A stretch of DNA of 64,000 nucleotides from Chitinophaga ginsengisoli (lineage in GTDB: Bacteria > Bacteroidota > Bacteroidia > Chitinophagales > Chitinophagaceae): positions 62,001-126,000 of the forward strand of contig NZ_PYGK01000009.1 in the NCBI RefSeq assembly GCF_003014595.1. The letters are read 5' to 3'. Positions 28,774-38,059 of the stretch are shown one piece after another. Every line of letters starts with the position of its first letter. Position 1 is the first letter of the stretch. The translations under genes were made by a program, and so were the position numbers. The notes below the pieces were generated by a model, which did not search any database, was not told the DNA's origin, and saw only the letters and a program-made list of their open reading frames with translations.

Positions 28774-28847
28774 GGCTTCGTAGCTCAACTGAATAGAGCA
28801 TCTGACTACGGATCAGAAGGTTTCTGGTTTGAATCCAGACGAGGTCA
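28774..28847 (+). tRNA. tRNA-Arg (anticodon ACG), copy 1
   Basis: The 74-nt cloverleaf has acceptor GGCTTCG/CGAGGTC (with G-T pairs at 2-71 and 4-69), D arm, anticodon stem TCTGA/TCAGA with loop CTACGGA giving anticodon ACG, T arm TCTGG/CCAGA with loop TTTGAAT, and discriminator A. CCA is not encoded. The A34 implies TadA deamination to inosine for decoding CGN. Confidence 0.95.
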
Positions 28848-28851
28848 CAAG

Positions 28852-28876
28852 GGCTACGCACAGCGTAGCCTTTTTT
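28852..28876 (+). terminator. Intrinsic terminator after tRNA-Arg copy 1
   Basis: GGCTACGC, a 3-base loop ACA, GCGTAGCC and then six Ts form a classic rho-independent terminator four bases after the tRNA. Confidence 0.88.
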
Positions 28877-28991
28877 CATTTAAAGTCCTTTGCAACAGTG
28901 GATTTTTATAAATATCTATTCGGGTACCATTTTTTATCTTCCGGTAGTAGTACAGCTGATTACCTAAGTTGTTGTAGCAGGTGTTATAGAA

Positions 28992-30707
28992 TTAATGAAG
29001 GTCTCTGAGCACTTCAGACCCTGAACCGTTGCGTAATACATCCAGGTCGGCTCCGAGGTGTGCCTGTTGTACGTGATCAATATAAAATTTTACATACCCA
29101 CGGGTTGCCATAGGAAGGGGTGCCTGCCAGTGTACTTTGCGTGCAACCAGTTCCTCTTCGCTAATGTCAAGATGCAGTTTTCTGGCATTTACATCCAGCT
29201 CGATCATATCACCATCCCGTACCAACGCCAATACGCCACCTACAGATGATTCGGGCGATACATGTAACACCACTGTACCACCTGCTGTACCACTCATGCG
29301 GCCATCAGAAATGCGTACCATGTCTTTGATGCCTTTTTGCAGGAGTTTCATTGGCAAATCCAGATTTCCTACTTCAGGCATACCAGGGTAGCCTACAGGG
29401 CCAACGCCTTTCAAAACCATCACACATTGTTCATCAATATCCAGATCCGGGTCATCAATACGGGCAAGATAATCTTCTATACTTTCAAATACGATCGCCC
29501 GGCCCCGATGCTTTAGTAAATGAGCAGATGCAGCAGCAGGTTTAATAACAGCTCCCTGCTCGCATAAGTTGCCTTTCAGCACCACGATACCCGCTTCCGG
29601 CTGTAAGGGGGCTTGCAACGTGGTGATCACCTCTGTATTGTAACAGGGCGAAATAGTACAATTGGCGCTGAGGCTTTTCCCATTAACAGTTAAGACATCC
29701 GTTTGCAGATACGGTTCCATTTCGCGGATAACAACTGGTAGTCCGCCTGCATAATAAAAATCTTCCATAAGGAATTTGCCTGATGGTTTCAGGTTTACTA
29801 ACAGGGGAATCCTGCTGCCGATGATGTCAAAATCCTCCAGTGAAAGCGGAACACCGATACGGCCGGCTATGGCCAGTAAATGAATAATAAAATTGGTAGA
29901 ACCGCCGATGGCGGAATTAATAACAATCGCATTTTCAAAAGCATTCCGGGTAAGTATATGTGAGAGTTTCAGGTTTTCTTTTACCATCTCTACAATACGG
30001 CGGCCACTTAACTGAGCTATCAGTTTCTTACGTGCATCCACTGCAGGAATTGCAGCAGCACCGGGTAATGTCAGTCCAAGAGCTTCTGACATGCAAGCCA
30101 TTGTACTGGCAGTACCCATGGTCATACAATGGCCCTGACTACGCGCTATGCCTGCTTCCACTTCATGAATGTCCTGCTCCGTGTAATTTTCCACACCTTG
30201 TTTTTCCTTTATAGCCCAGTTAAATGAACCACTGCCAATGCATTCGCCACGAAAATGTCCATTTAGCATAGCCCCTCCGGGTACTACAATAGTCGGGAGG
30301 TCCACGCTGCAGGCGCCCATAATGGTACTCGGAGTAGTTTTATCGCAACCTGTAAGCAGTACAACTCCATCGAGGGGATTGGCACGGATCGTTTCTTCCA
30401 CATCCATGCTCGTCAGGTTACGAAAAAGCATGGTCGTTGGACGCATGACTGTTTCACCCAGTGAAGTAACCGGGAATTCAAATGGGACGCCTCCGGCTTC
30501 CAATACTCCACGCTTTACCACTTCCGCTATTTCACGGAGGTGGGCATTGCAGGGAGTAAGTTCACTCCAGGTATTACAGATACCGATCACCGGTCTGTTT
30601 ATGAAATAGTCATCCGGATAACCCTGTGTGCGAAACCAGGACCTGTGTACAAAACCCATTTTATCCTGTTTGCCGAACCAGTCAGCGCTTCTTAACTTCA
30701 TTGCCAT
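28992..30707 (-). CDS. IlvD/Edd-family sugar-acid dehydratase (arabinonate/xylonate type)
   Basis: The 571-residue protein opens RSADWFGKQDKMGFVHRSW and GICNTWSELTPCNAHLREIAE, a pattern typical of pentonate/hexonate dehydratases rather than of dihydroxy-acid dehydratase itself. Likely Fe-S ligands are Cys53, Cys121 (GCDKTTPS, with Lys123) and Cys194 (GHCMTMGTAS). RISDGRMSGTAGG near 480 holds the catalytic Ser. The family dehydrates aldonic acids to 2-keto-3-deoxy acids. It lies 6 bp after the susD gene in one operon, supporting a catabolic role; the exact substrate cannot be read from sequence. Confidence 0.87.
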   Translation of the reverse strand: MAMKLRSADWFGKQDKMGFVHRSWFRTQGYPDDYFINRPVIGICNTWSELTPCNAHLREIAEVVKRGVLEAGGVPFEFPVTSLGETVMRPTTMLFRNLTSMDVEETIRANPLDGVVLLTGCDKTTPSTIMGACSVDLPTIVVPGGAMLNGHFRGECIGSGSFNWAIKEKQGVENYTEQDIHEVEAGIARSQGHCMTMGTASTMACMSEALGLTLPGAAAIPAVDARKKLIAQLSGRRIVEMVKENLKLSHILTRNAFENAIVINSAIGGSTNFIIHLLAIAGRIGVPLSLEDFDIIGSRIPLLVNLKPSGKFLMEDFYYAGGLPVVIREMEPYLQTDVLTVNGKSLSANCTISPCYNTEVITTLQAPLQPEAGIVVLKGNLCEQGAVIKPAAASAHLLKHRGRAIVFESIEDYLARIDDPDLDIDEQCVMVLKGVGPVGYPGMPEVGNLDLPMKLLQKGIKDMVRISDGRMSGTAGGTVVLHVSPESSVGGVLALVRDGDMIELDVNARKLHLDISEEELVARKVHWQAPLPMATRGYVKFYIDHVQQAHLGADLDVLRNGSGSEVLRDLH

Positions 30708-30713
30708 TATTTT

Positions 30714-32243
30714 TTATTGCTTATCCCACCAGATCCTTGTACTCAACTTATCTGCTCCCTGCCTGGATATGGCCTCGTTCACATTTTCGCTGTTCACGCT
30801 TAGTTCCGAGGTAGGATATGTGAGCCGCCTGATAAAAGTGCCATTGGGCACATCGGGATTATTAGGTTGTCCGTATGGGTTTGGGATAAGGTTAGGAAAA
30901 CCACTTCTCCTAAAATTAGCAAAAGCCTCCGGACCATTCAAAAAAGAGGCAATCCAGTATTGGGTATTGATCTGTTCCAGCTCATTACCAGCGGTAAGCG
31001 GATTGGCGGCTACGTAAATATCACGGGCTTCGGCAGTAACGGCGGAATTCACATCATAGATCACCATCTGGTCCATATGGGCGTTAATGCCATCAGTAAA
31101 ATATTGAGCAGCGCTGCCGGTGGTGATCCAACCCCGGAAACGGGCTTCTGCCAGCAGCAAGTTGGTTTGTGCTGCAGTTACTAAGAACACCGGGGAAAAA
31201 GTTTTAAGCATTCTGCGGCGGTCAACCTGGCTGTAATCATAAAAGCTGGCCAGGCCATCAGCTGTGGCAGCAGCGCCAATGGTACCGTTATCTTTGCCTA
31301 TGGGCATACCAATTTGTCTGGCAGGGTCAGTAGTGCCGACGGCTACGGTTTGTCCGTTCCCGCTGGTGGCACCTACATACCTGATGGCGATGGCTGATAA
31401 TCGCGGGTCATTCGTGTTTTTTAGCTGATCTGCAAATGGTTTGGCAAGGTAGAAATTGGCAGCCTCGCCTCCATTCAATGTACTGCCAATGGGCTGGGTG
31501 TAATTGGCATCATGCCGAATATATGCGTTGTCGGCATTCGCTGTAATAACACCCCCTGCTACAGCAGCCTGCACGGTGCTTTGCGCTTTGGCTGCATCTA
31601 TTTTACTCAATCGCATACCCGCCCGCAGCAGCAATGAATAGGCAAATTTTTTCCATTGGGCCACATTGCCGGCATACAATACATCACCGGTTTCAATAAC
31701 AGCAGTGGTATTGAGCGCTGCGGCGGCTTCTGTGAGCTCCTTTATAAGCAATGGGTAGATATCCTGCTGGCGGTCGTATTTGGGAAACAGGGAGCCTTTA
31801 ATCAAACCAGCGCCACCCTCCAGATAGGGGATGTCACCATATTCATCAGTCAGGATCATAAACACATATGTCTGGTAAATGCGCACCATGTTATACATGT
31901 TGCTCCTGTTCGGCAGGTCTTTCGAACGGGTAAGTGCATCATAGGTATTTTTGATCACGCTTTGATAGTAAGCAGTCCACAACGGTTGTGTGGTTATATC
32001 GCGGCTATCCTGGTTAAAATTGGCGCCAGCCAGCACACCGCCATTCGGCGAAACCATTTGTTGTACAACTCCCACATCGAACACCAGCGATTTTACGGGG
32101 AATGAAGTATTGATAATGGCCTGGTTCAGCAACAGGGCCGGGTCGAGTGAAGTGGAATTGGTTTCGTTTACATTCAGATCGCTCAATCCCTTTTCGCAGG
32201 AAGCGAAGAAAAACAGTATGATTGCTAAGAAGATTTTTTTCAT
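30714..32243 (-). CDS. SusD/RagB-like outer-membrane substrate-binding lipoprotein
   Basis: The 509-residue protein has a lipoprotein signal ending in ASC (Cys16). It shows SusD-like_2 features: NTYDALTRSKDLPN, YQTYVFMILTDEYGDIPY, YAGNVAQWKKFAYSLLLRAGMRLSK and a C-terminal INTQYWIASFLNGPEAFANFRRSG block. SusD proteins cap the SusC porin and capture oligosaccharides at the cell surface. It follows the SusC gene by 11 bp and precedes the dehydratase gene, so uptake and catabolism are co-expressed. Confidence 0.93.
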   Translation of the reverse strand: MKKIFLAIILFFFASCEKGLSDLNVNETNSTSLDPALLLNQAIINTSFPVKSLVFDVGVVQQMVSPNGGVLAGANFNQDSRDITTQPLWTAYYQSVIKNTYDALTRSKDLPNRSNMYNMVRIYQTYVFMILTDEYGDIPYLEGGAGLIKGSLFPKYDRQQDIYPLLIKELTEAAAALNTTAVIETGDVLYAGNVAQWKKFAYSLLLRAGMRLSKIDAAKAQSTVQAAVAGGVITANADNAYIRHDANYTQPIGSTLNGGEAANFYLAKPFADQLKNTNDPRLSAIAIRYVGATSGNGQTVAVGTTDPARQIGMPIGKDNGTIGAAATADGLASFYDYSQVDRRRMLKTFSPVFLVTAAQTNLLLAEARFRGWITTGSAAQYFTDGINAHMDQMVIYDVNSAVTAEARDIYVAANPLTAGNELEQINTQYWIASFLNGPEAFANFRRSGFPNLIPNPYGQPNNPDVPNGTFIRRLTYPTSELSVNSENVNEAISRQGADKLSTRIWWDKQ

Positions 32244-32254
32244 GACGGGAGCTG

Positions 32255-35200
32255 TTAGAGTTTAATATTCAGATTCAATCCAAGGCTGCGGGTGGTCGGT
32301 AATCCGGGAGATTCAAGCCCTATCTGGTTGTCAGAACCAAAGCCAAATGTTTCCGGATCGATATTATCAACCCACTTCTTTAACAGCAATACATTGTTGG
32401 CTACCAGGTCGATCTTTAGGCCTTTGATGGGCCATTTGGCCGGAATATGTTTAGTAAGATCATAGCCCAGTGTCACCTGTCTCAATTTCCAGTAACCACC
32501 GTTGTATATAACAGGCGCAATGATCTGTTGTGAACGAAGGTGTTCCCAATAGGTTTGCACCGCTGCCACGGCATTGTTGGGATTACCACTGGCATCTACT
32601 CCCACTCCTTTCACACCGCCCTCACGCCCTTCCAGTGTCATTTTATGTAGTCCATGCCGCACCGCATTGAAGTTGGTGCCCGACAGTATTTTATTACCCA
32701 GTTTATAATCTATAAAAACACTAAGTCTGAATCCTTTGTAATTAACGGTATTCAAAAAACCGCCTACCCATTTGGGCAGGGCACTGCCGAATAACATGAA
32801 GTCGGGCGTACGCTGGGGTAAACCGTTTGACTGAAATATTTGTTGGCCCTTGGCATTATATGCATACCCATAGCCGGCAATCTGTCCTATTTCTTCACCC
32901 ACCACATGCCTGGTTTCTCCATTAAATACGTGTGTGGCGGTGGTGATACGTTCGCCTGGTTTGTCGGTAATGATGCTGAGTACTTTGGTAATATTGTAAG
33001 AAGTATTAGCCGTGAATTCCCAGCTCCAGTCAGCGCTTCGCACGGGTACCAGGTTCAGCATGGCTTCAAACCCATGGTTACGGCTTTTACCACTGTTGAT
33101 TGGCCTGTTCAGATAACCGGATGCATCTGAGATCTGTACCAGTACGATCTGGTCGCTGGTGACCTTGCGGTAAGCTGCCAGATCAATATTTACACGGCTG
33201 TTGAATAAACGCAATTCCAAACCAGCTTCTACTTCGGATACCCTGCTGGGCTTTAGTTTAGCATTGGGTAAGGTAGTGCCGGTAACATTATTACTGATGG
33301 CACTCGTGCCAACAGGTACTGCCTGTCCATTGGGGTTATTAATGAAATTGGCATTGGGAATATAGAACAACTGGTTGGAATATGGTGCTACATCACCATC
33401 GCTGCCCACTTCGGCATAACCTAACCTGACTTTGCCAAAATTCAGCCAGCTGGTATGAGGCAGGTGTTCAGAAAAAATATAACTGGCGGAAACAGATGGA
33501 TACAAAATACTTCTGTTCTCGGGCGACAGGGTAGAGAACCAGTCGTTACGCAATGTACCTGTGAGGTAGAACGTTTGATTAAAGTTCAATTCAGCAGAAC
33601 TATACAGCGAGTTGACTCCCTGCTCTGTAAGTGTATAAACGGGATCTTTGGAACGTCCGTTTTGTACGGTATAAATTCCCCGGGTAATAAAATCAGTTAC
33701 GACTACATTGTTGGCGTCAGTCCGTTTGCGCATGCGGTTGCCACCGGCATTTAGATTCACTTCCACCACACCAAACTTTTTATTTGCATTGAAGAGGAAG
33801 TCCAGGTTGGTTTCCCGGAAACGGCGGGACTCCTGCGTATATAAACCATTTACAAAACCAGGAGGTGCAGCCGCCCTGGAGGCCTGACCGGTAGGGAAGT
33901 TGTTTACGTCTTCATCCCGCGACCAGTAGTCCTGCCCAAATCTGCCCTGCACGCTTAGCCATGGGCGTAAGTTGTATTTCAGGGTTACATTGCCGAAAAT
34001 GCGGTCTCGTTTAATATTATGAAATTGTTCGGCCATTACCCAATATGGATTGGTGCGGTTGGTGAACCTTGACCAACCGTATTCGTTACCTGCTGCATTG
34101 TATTTGTTCTCATCCAGCACATGCAATGGCATGGAGGTAGACATTGCCATCAGCGTAGTGGGAATGGAATTGTCCTGGTTGGCAATATTAGGCGGGTTTT
34201 TATTGATCTCCCTTGAATAATTTACGTTACCTGATATCAAAAATTGTTCTGACAAATTATAGCTAAAACCCAGGTTCATTGATTTCCTGTTAAATGTATT
34301 GTTAGGCATGATGCCCTGATTCCGGGTGTTGTTTAATGACATCCGGAAACCACCTTTGTCGTTGCTGCTTTCAAAGGCAATGGTATTGGCAATATTTTGC
34401 CCATGGCGATAAAATTCTTTTATGCGACTGCCTTGTGGAGCATAGGGGACTGTTAAATTATTAAAGAGGACTTGCGTCATACCTGGTGCAAATTTTTCAC
34501 CAAACGACCACTGGCCGGAAGTTGGGTTGGGTGCTGTGGGGCGAACGCCGTTTTCACCCTGACCGTATTCGTTCTGGTAATCAGTAAAGTCAAGCGGGGT
34601 ATCGTTGGTATAATTCAGGTTATAAGTAACACCGATTCCTTTGGTTTTCCCTTTCGTTTTTGTCGTGATCATGATCACCCCATCTTTGGCACGGGAACCA
34701 TAGAGGGCGGATGCCGGTGCACCTTTTAATATGGTCATGTTTTCAATGTCATCAGGATTGATGCTTGACAATCCGTCGCCACCATCTGCAAATACACCAC
34801 CACCTTTTACGCCGGTGGTATTGTCGTTGAAGTTGGTATTGTCAACCGGAACACCGTTAATAACGATCAGCGGATTATTCTGTCCTGAAATAGATGACTG
34901 GCCACGGATGCGGATCTTGGAAGTACCGCCCGGCCCAGTGCCCAGTGAAGAGATGTTTACCCCGGCTACCTTGCCCTGCAGGGCATTCATTACATTACTG
35001 CTGCGATTTACGCTTAACTCTTCGGGTTTAACGCTGGTGGCTGCATAGCCCAGGCTACGGGACTGCTTTTTTATACCCAGGGCGGTTACGATCACTTCGC
35101 CCAGGTTCTGATTATCTGTGACCATTGATACATTAACCACTTTGCGGTCTCCGACATTTACTTCTGTTGTTTTAAAGCCTATCGAACTGAAAATGAGAAC

Positions 35201-35425
35201 AACGCCTGCAGAAGCATGAATACTGTATTTGCCGGCGCTATCAGAAGTGGCTCCCAGTGAGCTGCCTTTTACTATTACAGAAACCCCCGGTAATTTCGAA
35301 CCCTTCTCATCAGAAACCATTCCTGTAACGGTTTGAGCATGGGCAAAGGACACGGCTAAATTTAGACTGATAAGCAGCCAGAGCCCCGCAATGCGGGATA
35401 CATTGTGATGGAAATATTTTTTCAT
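32255..35425 (-). CDS. SusC/RagA-type TonB-dependent outer-membrane transporter
   Basis: The 1056-residue protein has a Sec signal (to about residue 30, SFAHAQ) and a carboxypeptidase-D-like domain at 32-105 (VTGMVSDEKGSKLPGVSVIV). The SusC motif GEVIVTALGIKKQSRSLGYA is followed by the plug (LQGKVAGVNI, IRIRGQSSI, ILKGAPASALYGSRAKDGVI) and a beta-barrel to the C-terminus (LGLNLNIKL). It imports a glycan or sugar acid using TonB energy. It is divergent from the AraC regulator gene at 35601, which probably controls it. Confidence 0.95.
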   Translation of the reverse strand: MKKYFHHNVSRIAGLWLLISLNLAVSFAHAQTVTGMVSDEKGSKLPGVSVIVKGSSLGATSDSAGKYSIHASAGVVLIFSSIGFKTTEVNVGDRKVVNVSMVTDNQNLGEVIVTALGIKKQSRSLGYAATSVKPEELSVNRSSNVMNALQGKVAGVNISSLGTGPGGTSKIRIRGQSSISGQNNPLIVINGVPVDNTNFNDNTTGVKGGGVFADGGDGLSSINPDDIENMTILKGAPASALYGSRAKDGVIMITTKTKGKTKGIGVTYNLNYTNDTPLDFTDYQNEYGQGENGVRPTAPNPTSGQWSFGEKFAPGMTQVLFNNLTVPYAPQGSRIKEFYRHGQNIANTIAFESSNDKGGFRMSLNNTRNQGIMPNNTFNRKSMNLGFSYNLSEQFLISGNVNYSREINKNPPNIANQDNSIPTTLMAMSTSMPLHVLDENKYNAAGNEYGWSRFTNRTNPYWVMAEQFHNIKRDRIFGNVTLKYNLRPWLSVQGRFGQDYWSRDEDVNNFPTGQASRAAAPPGFVNGLYTQESRRFRETNLDFLFNANKKFGVVEVNLNAGGNRMRKRTDANNVVVTDFITRGIYTVQNGRSKDPVYTLTEQGVNSLYSSAELNFNQTFYLTGTLRNDWFSTLSPENRSILYPSVSASYIFSEHLPHTSWLNFGKVRLGYAEVGSDGDVAPYSNQLFYIPNANFINNPNGQAVPVGTSAISNNVTGTTLPNAKLKPSRVSEVEAGLELRLFNSRVNIDLAAYRKVTSDQIVLVQISDASGYLNRPINSGKSRNHGFEAMLNLVPVRSADWSWEFTANTSYNITKVLSIITDKPGERITTATHVFNGETRHVVGEEIGQIAGYGYAYNAKGQQIFQSNGLPQRTPDFMLFGSALPKWVGGFLNTVNYKGFRLSVFIDYKLGNKILSGTNFNAVRHGLHKMTLEGREGGVKGVGVDASGNPNNAVAAVQTYWEHLRSQQIIAPVIYNGGYWKLRQVTLGYDLTKHIPAKWPIKGLKIDLVANNVLLLKKWVDNIDPETFGFGSDNQIGLESPGLPTTRSLGLNLNIKL

Positions 35426-35600
35426 AACGCTAGTTCGTGTGATGAGGAAATCTTAGGAGTACAAATTATAGGGTCTTACATATAAAAACTTCCAAAATAG
35501 AACGGAGTTGAATTTTGTACGTAAAGGTTGAACAAATTTCTTTTCTTTATACAAGCCTGTGCGATGGGTAAAATTCCGCGACAACTTGTTTATAACCTAT

Positions 35601-36488
35601 ATGAATCAATTTGTGTTACAATATGGTAAATCGCCAGAACTAATACTGTTCCCGCATATCCTGGAGTTGGGCATGAAGAAGAGTGGTTCTATTCAGCCCA
35701 ATACTTTTCCTACTACGGTTACGGACGGATTGCGCATATATTATATAACAGAGGGCCGGTTCGAGTGGTGCATTAATTATCAACCGCATGTTTTTTATCC
35801 TGGCGATGTAGCGTTGATAATGCCAGGTATCCCATTTGGCTGTGATAACGACGTGCTGAAGATCGGTTCCTTTACCTGGATACAACTGGCCGTACAGAAG
35901 CAGGATAACGGGCATATACAACCAGGTAAATGGAGCGGGTTGTCCGAGACTGAGGCCACCGCCATTGGGAAGATATTATTATTGAACAATTTGCCTGCAT
36001 TGAGCCGGTTCAACGAAGTGGGCAAGATTATTAAATGTATCCACACGGAATTATTTGGGATGGAAGTGGCTTACCAGGCACGCGTCAATCACCAGATAGA
36101 TGAATTGCTGATACAGATTACCCGTAAAATGACCCAACAAACTCATTCTATCCGCGACTTCCCCAAAACTTTTACGCAGCTGGAAGTGGTATTACGTCAA
36201 GACCTGGCGCATCAGTGGACGGTGGAAGAAATGGCTGGTCTGGTAGGTATGGGTACTACTTTGTTCACGGAAAAGGTAAAAAGCTATTCGGGGTTTTCAC
36301 CTATTAATTACCTGATCAACATCCGCATTTCAGAAGCTATTAAATTATTGAAGCGGGCAGATATCAAGCTAACTGATATAGCGTTGGATACGGGATTTTA
36401 TTCATCGCAACATTTTTCAACCACGTTTAAAAAGCTAACCGGTTACCGGCCCAGTGAATTCAGAAAAAATCATTTGCGTAATATATAA
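35601..36488 (+). CDS. AraC-family transcriptional regulator of the sugar-acid locus
   Basis: The protein has about 295 residues from the ATG at 35601 (the frame opens at a GTG at 35559). Residues 20-130 form a cupin-like sensing domain (FYPGDVALIMPGIPFG), and the last 100 residues form a double helix-turn-helix ending in TDIALDTGFYSSQHFSTTFKK and TGYRPSEFRK. It is divergent from susC and 11 bp before the FGGY kinase gene, so it probably regulates both arms in response to the imported sugar or sugar acid. Confidence 0.9.
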   Translation: MNQFVLQYGKSPELILFPHILELGMKKSGSIQPNTFPTTVTDGLRIYYITEGRFEWCINYQPHVFYPGDVALIMPGIPFGCDNDVLKIGSFTWIQLAVQKQDNGHIQPGKWSGLSETEATAIGKILLLNNLPALSRFNEVGKIIKCIHTELFGMEVAYQARVNHQIDELLIQITRKMTQQTHSIRDFPKTFTQLEVVLRQDLAHQWTVEEMAGLVGMGTTLFTEKVKSYSGFSPINYLINIRISEAIKLLKRADIKLTDIALDTGFYSSQHFSTTFKKLTGYRPSEFRKNHLRNI

Positions 36489-36499
36489 TTGTCATAGAT

Positions 36500-38059
36500 A
36501 TGAAATGCATCATAACGATTGAGTTAGGAACAAATGGAATACGGGTGTTTGCTTATGACCTCAGTGGCCGCATCATCGGCTCGATGAAGGGCCACTATCC
36601 TACATTTCATACAGAACCGGACCACAGTGAGCAAGACCCTGAACAGATCTTTATTACTACATTATATGTACTGAAGAATATCCTGAACGAATATATACAC
36701 CCGAAAAAATATGAAGTGGCCAGTATCTGTTTCTCCGCATCCATGCACAGCGTGCTGGCTGTCGATAAGAACGGGAATCCACTCGGCTATGCTATTACCT
36801 GGGCCGATAACCGGGCCAAGAAAGAAGCGCAGGAGTTACGTAACTCGTCCCTTGGGAAAAAGCTGTATGAGGCAACGGGTACGCCTATACATCCTATGTC
36901 GCCCCTGGTAAAAATAGCGTGGATCAGACATAATAATAAAGAACGCTTCAGGCTCACCAGCAAGTTCCTGTCCATCAAAACTTATATCATTCATCAGCTC
37001 ACCGGTGAGTATATAATAGATTACAGCATTGCTTCCGCCACAGGGTTGATGAACATTCATACAGTGAACTGGGAAGAAGACGCATTGCAATACGCTGGTA
37101 TTACTGCGAATCAATTAGCTGTGCCGGCACCTGTGTTTACAGCGGCCGGCAAATTGAAAAAAGCGTATCAACAATCATTACGCTTGCCGGCAGAAACGAA
37201 GATCCTTATTGGTTCCAGCGATGGTTGTCTGGCCACATTAGGCGACGGCATAATAAAAGGGGCGGAGAAGGCCTCCATTACGATTGAAGACAGTGGCGCT
37301 GTGAGGGTAATGGGATCGACTGTATTGAAAGATGAACAAATGCGTTTCTTTAATTACCTGCTTACTGATAATTGTTATGTGTCCGGCGGGCCTACTAATA
37401 ATGGCGGAAATATATTTGAATGGTTTACGCGGCAATTCGGTGAATTCACCAATCCATTCGATATGGAGAACAGCATGCAGCAACTGATGGAAGAAGTGGA
37501 CAATGTGCCAGCGGGATCAGATGGATTGTTGTTCCTGCCTTATCTGTTGGGTGAACGTGCGCCCATCTGGAATGCGAATGCCCGTGGCGCTTATTTCGGC
37601 CTTAACATTAAACATGAACGCAGGCATTTCATACGGGCTACAATAGAAGGCATTTTGTATGAAATATACAGCATTGGTAAAACGCTGGGCGAACAGCGCT
37701 CCATCAACAGCCTTTCGGTAAATGGTAGTTTTGGCACCATTCCTTTTTGCAGCCAGCTGATTGCTGATATATTCAATAAGCCAGTGTGGGTAAGGCAACA
37801 ATTTCATAGTGTAAGCTTTGGTGCCTGGTTATTAAGTGCTACTGAAATGGGAATTTATAAATCACTGGATGATGCCGCACAACCGGTTGAACTACCTAAT
37901 GTTTTTAGACCGAATAAACAGCATCATGCCGTATATGCTGATTACTTCGGCATATTTGAAAAGTTAAGTACCAAACTGTTTGATGAATTTGAAGCGATCG
38001 GGAATCTGCAGAAAAAGTATGCTCATTCAAATAAAACACTTATATATGACAACCCATAA
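36500..38059 (+). CDS. FGGY-family carbohydrate kinase (gluconokinase-like)
   Basis: The 519-residue protein begins MKCIITIELGTNGIRVFAYD. It contains YAITWADNRAKKE, SPLVKIAWIRH, IGSSDGCLATLGDG and LPYLLGERAPIWNANARGAYFGL, the last being characteristic of gluconokinase-type FGGY kinases. The usual D in the N-terminal D-x-G-T phosphate loop is Glu8 here. It should phosphorylate a sugar, aldonate or ketoaldonate with ATP; the substrate is not defined. It overlaps the downstream dehydratase gene by 14 bp. Confidence 0.86.
   Translation: MKCIITIELGTNGIRVFAYDLSGRIIGSMKGHYPTFHTEPDHSEQDPEQIFITTLYVLKNILNEYIHPKKYEVASICFSASMHSVLAVDKNGNPLGYAITWADNRAKKEAQELRNSSLGKKLYEATGTPIHPMSPLVKIAWIRHNNKERFRLTSKFLSIKTYIIHQLTGEYIIDYSIASATGLMNIHTVNWEEDALQYAGITANQLAVPAPVFTAAGKLKKAYQQSLRLPAETKILIGSSDGCLATLGDGIIKGAEKASITIEDSGAVRVMGSTVLKDEQMRFFNYLLTDNCYVSGGPTNNGGNIFEWFTRQFGEFTNPFDMENSMQQLMEEVDNVPAGSDGLLFLPYLLGERAPIWNANARGAYFGLNIKHERRHFIRATIEGILYEIYSIGKTLGEQRSINSLSVNGSFGTIPFCSQLIADIFNKPVWVRQQFHSVSFGAWLLSATEMGIYKSLDDAAQPVELPNVFRPNKQHHAVYADYFGIFEKLSTKLFDEFEAIGNLQKKYAHSNKTLIYDNP

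Noticed and set aside
28628..28879. Minus-strand 83-codon ORF over tRNA-Arg copy 1
   Set aside because: It covers the tRNA, its promoter and its terminator; a chance frame.
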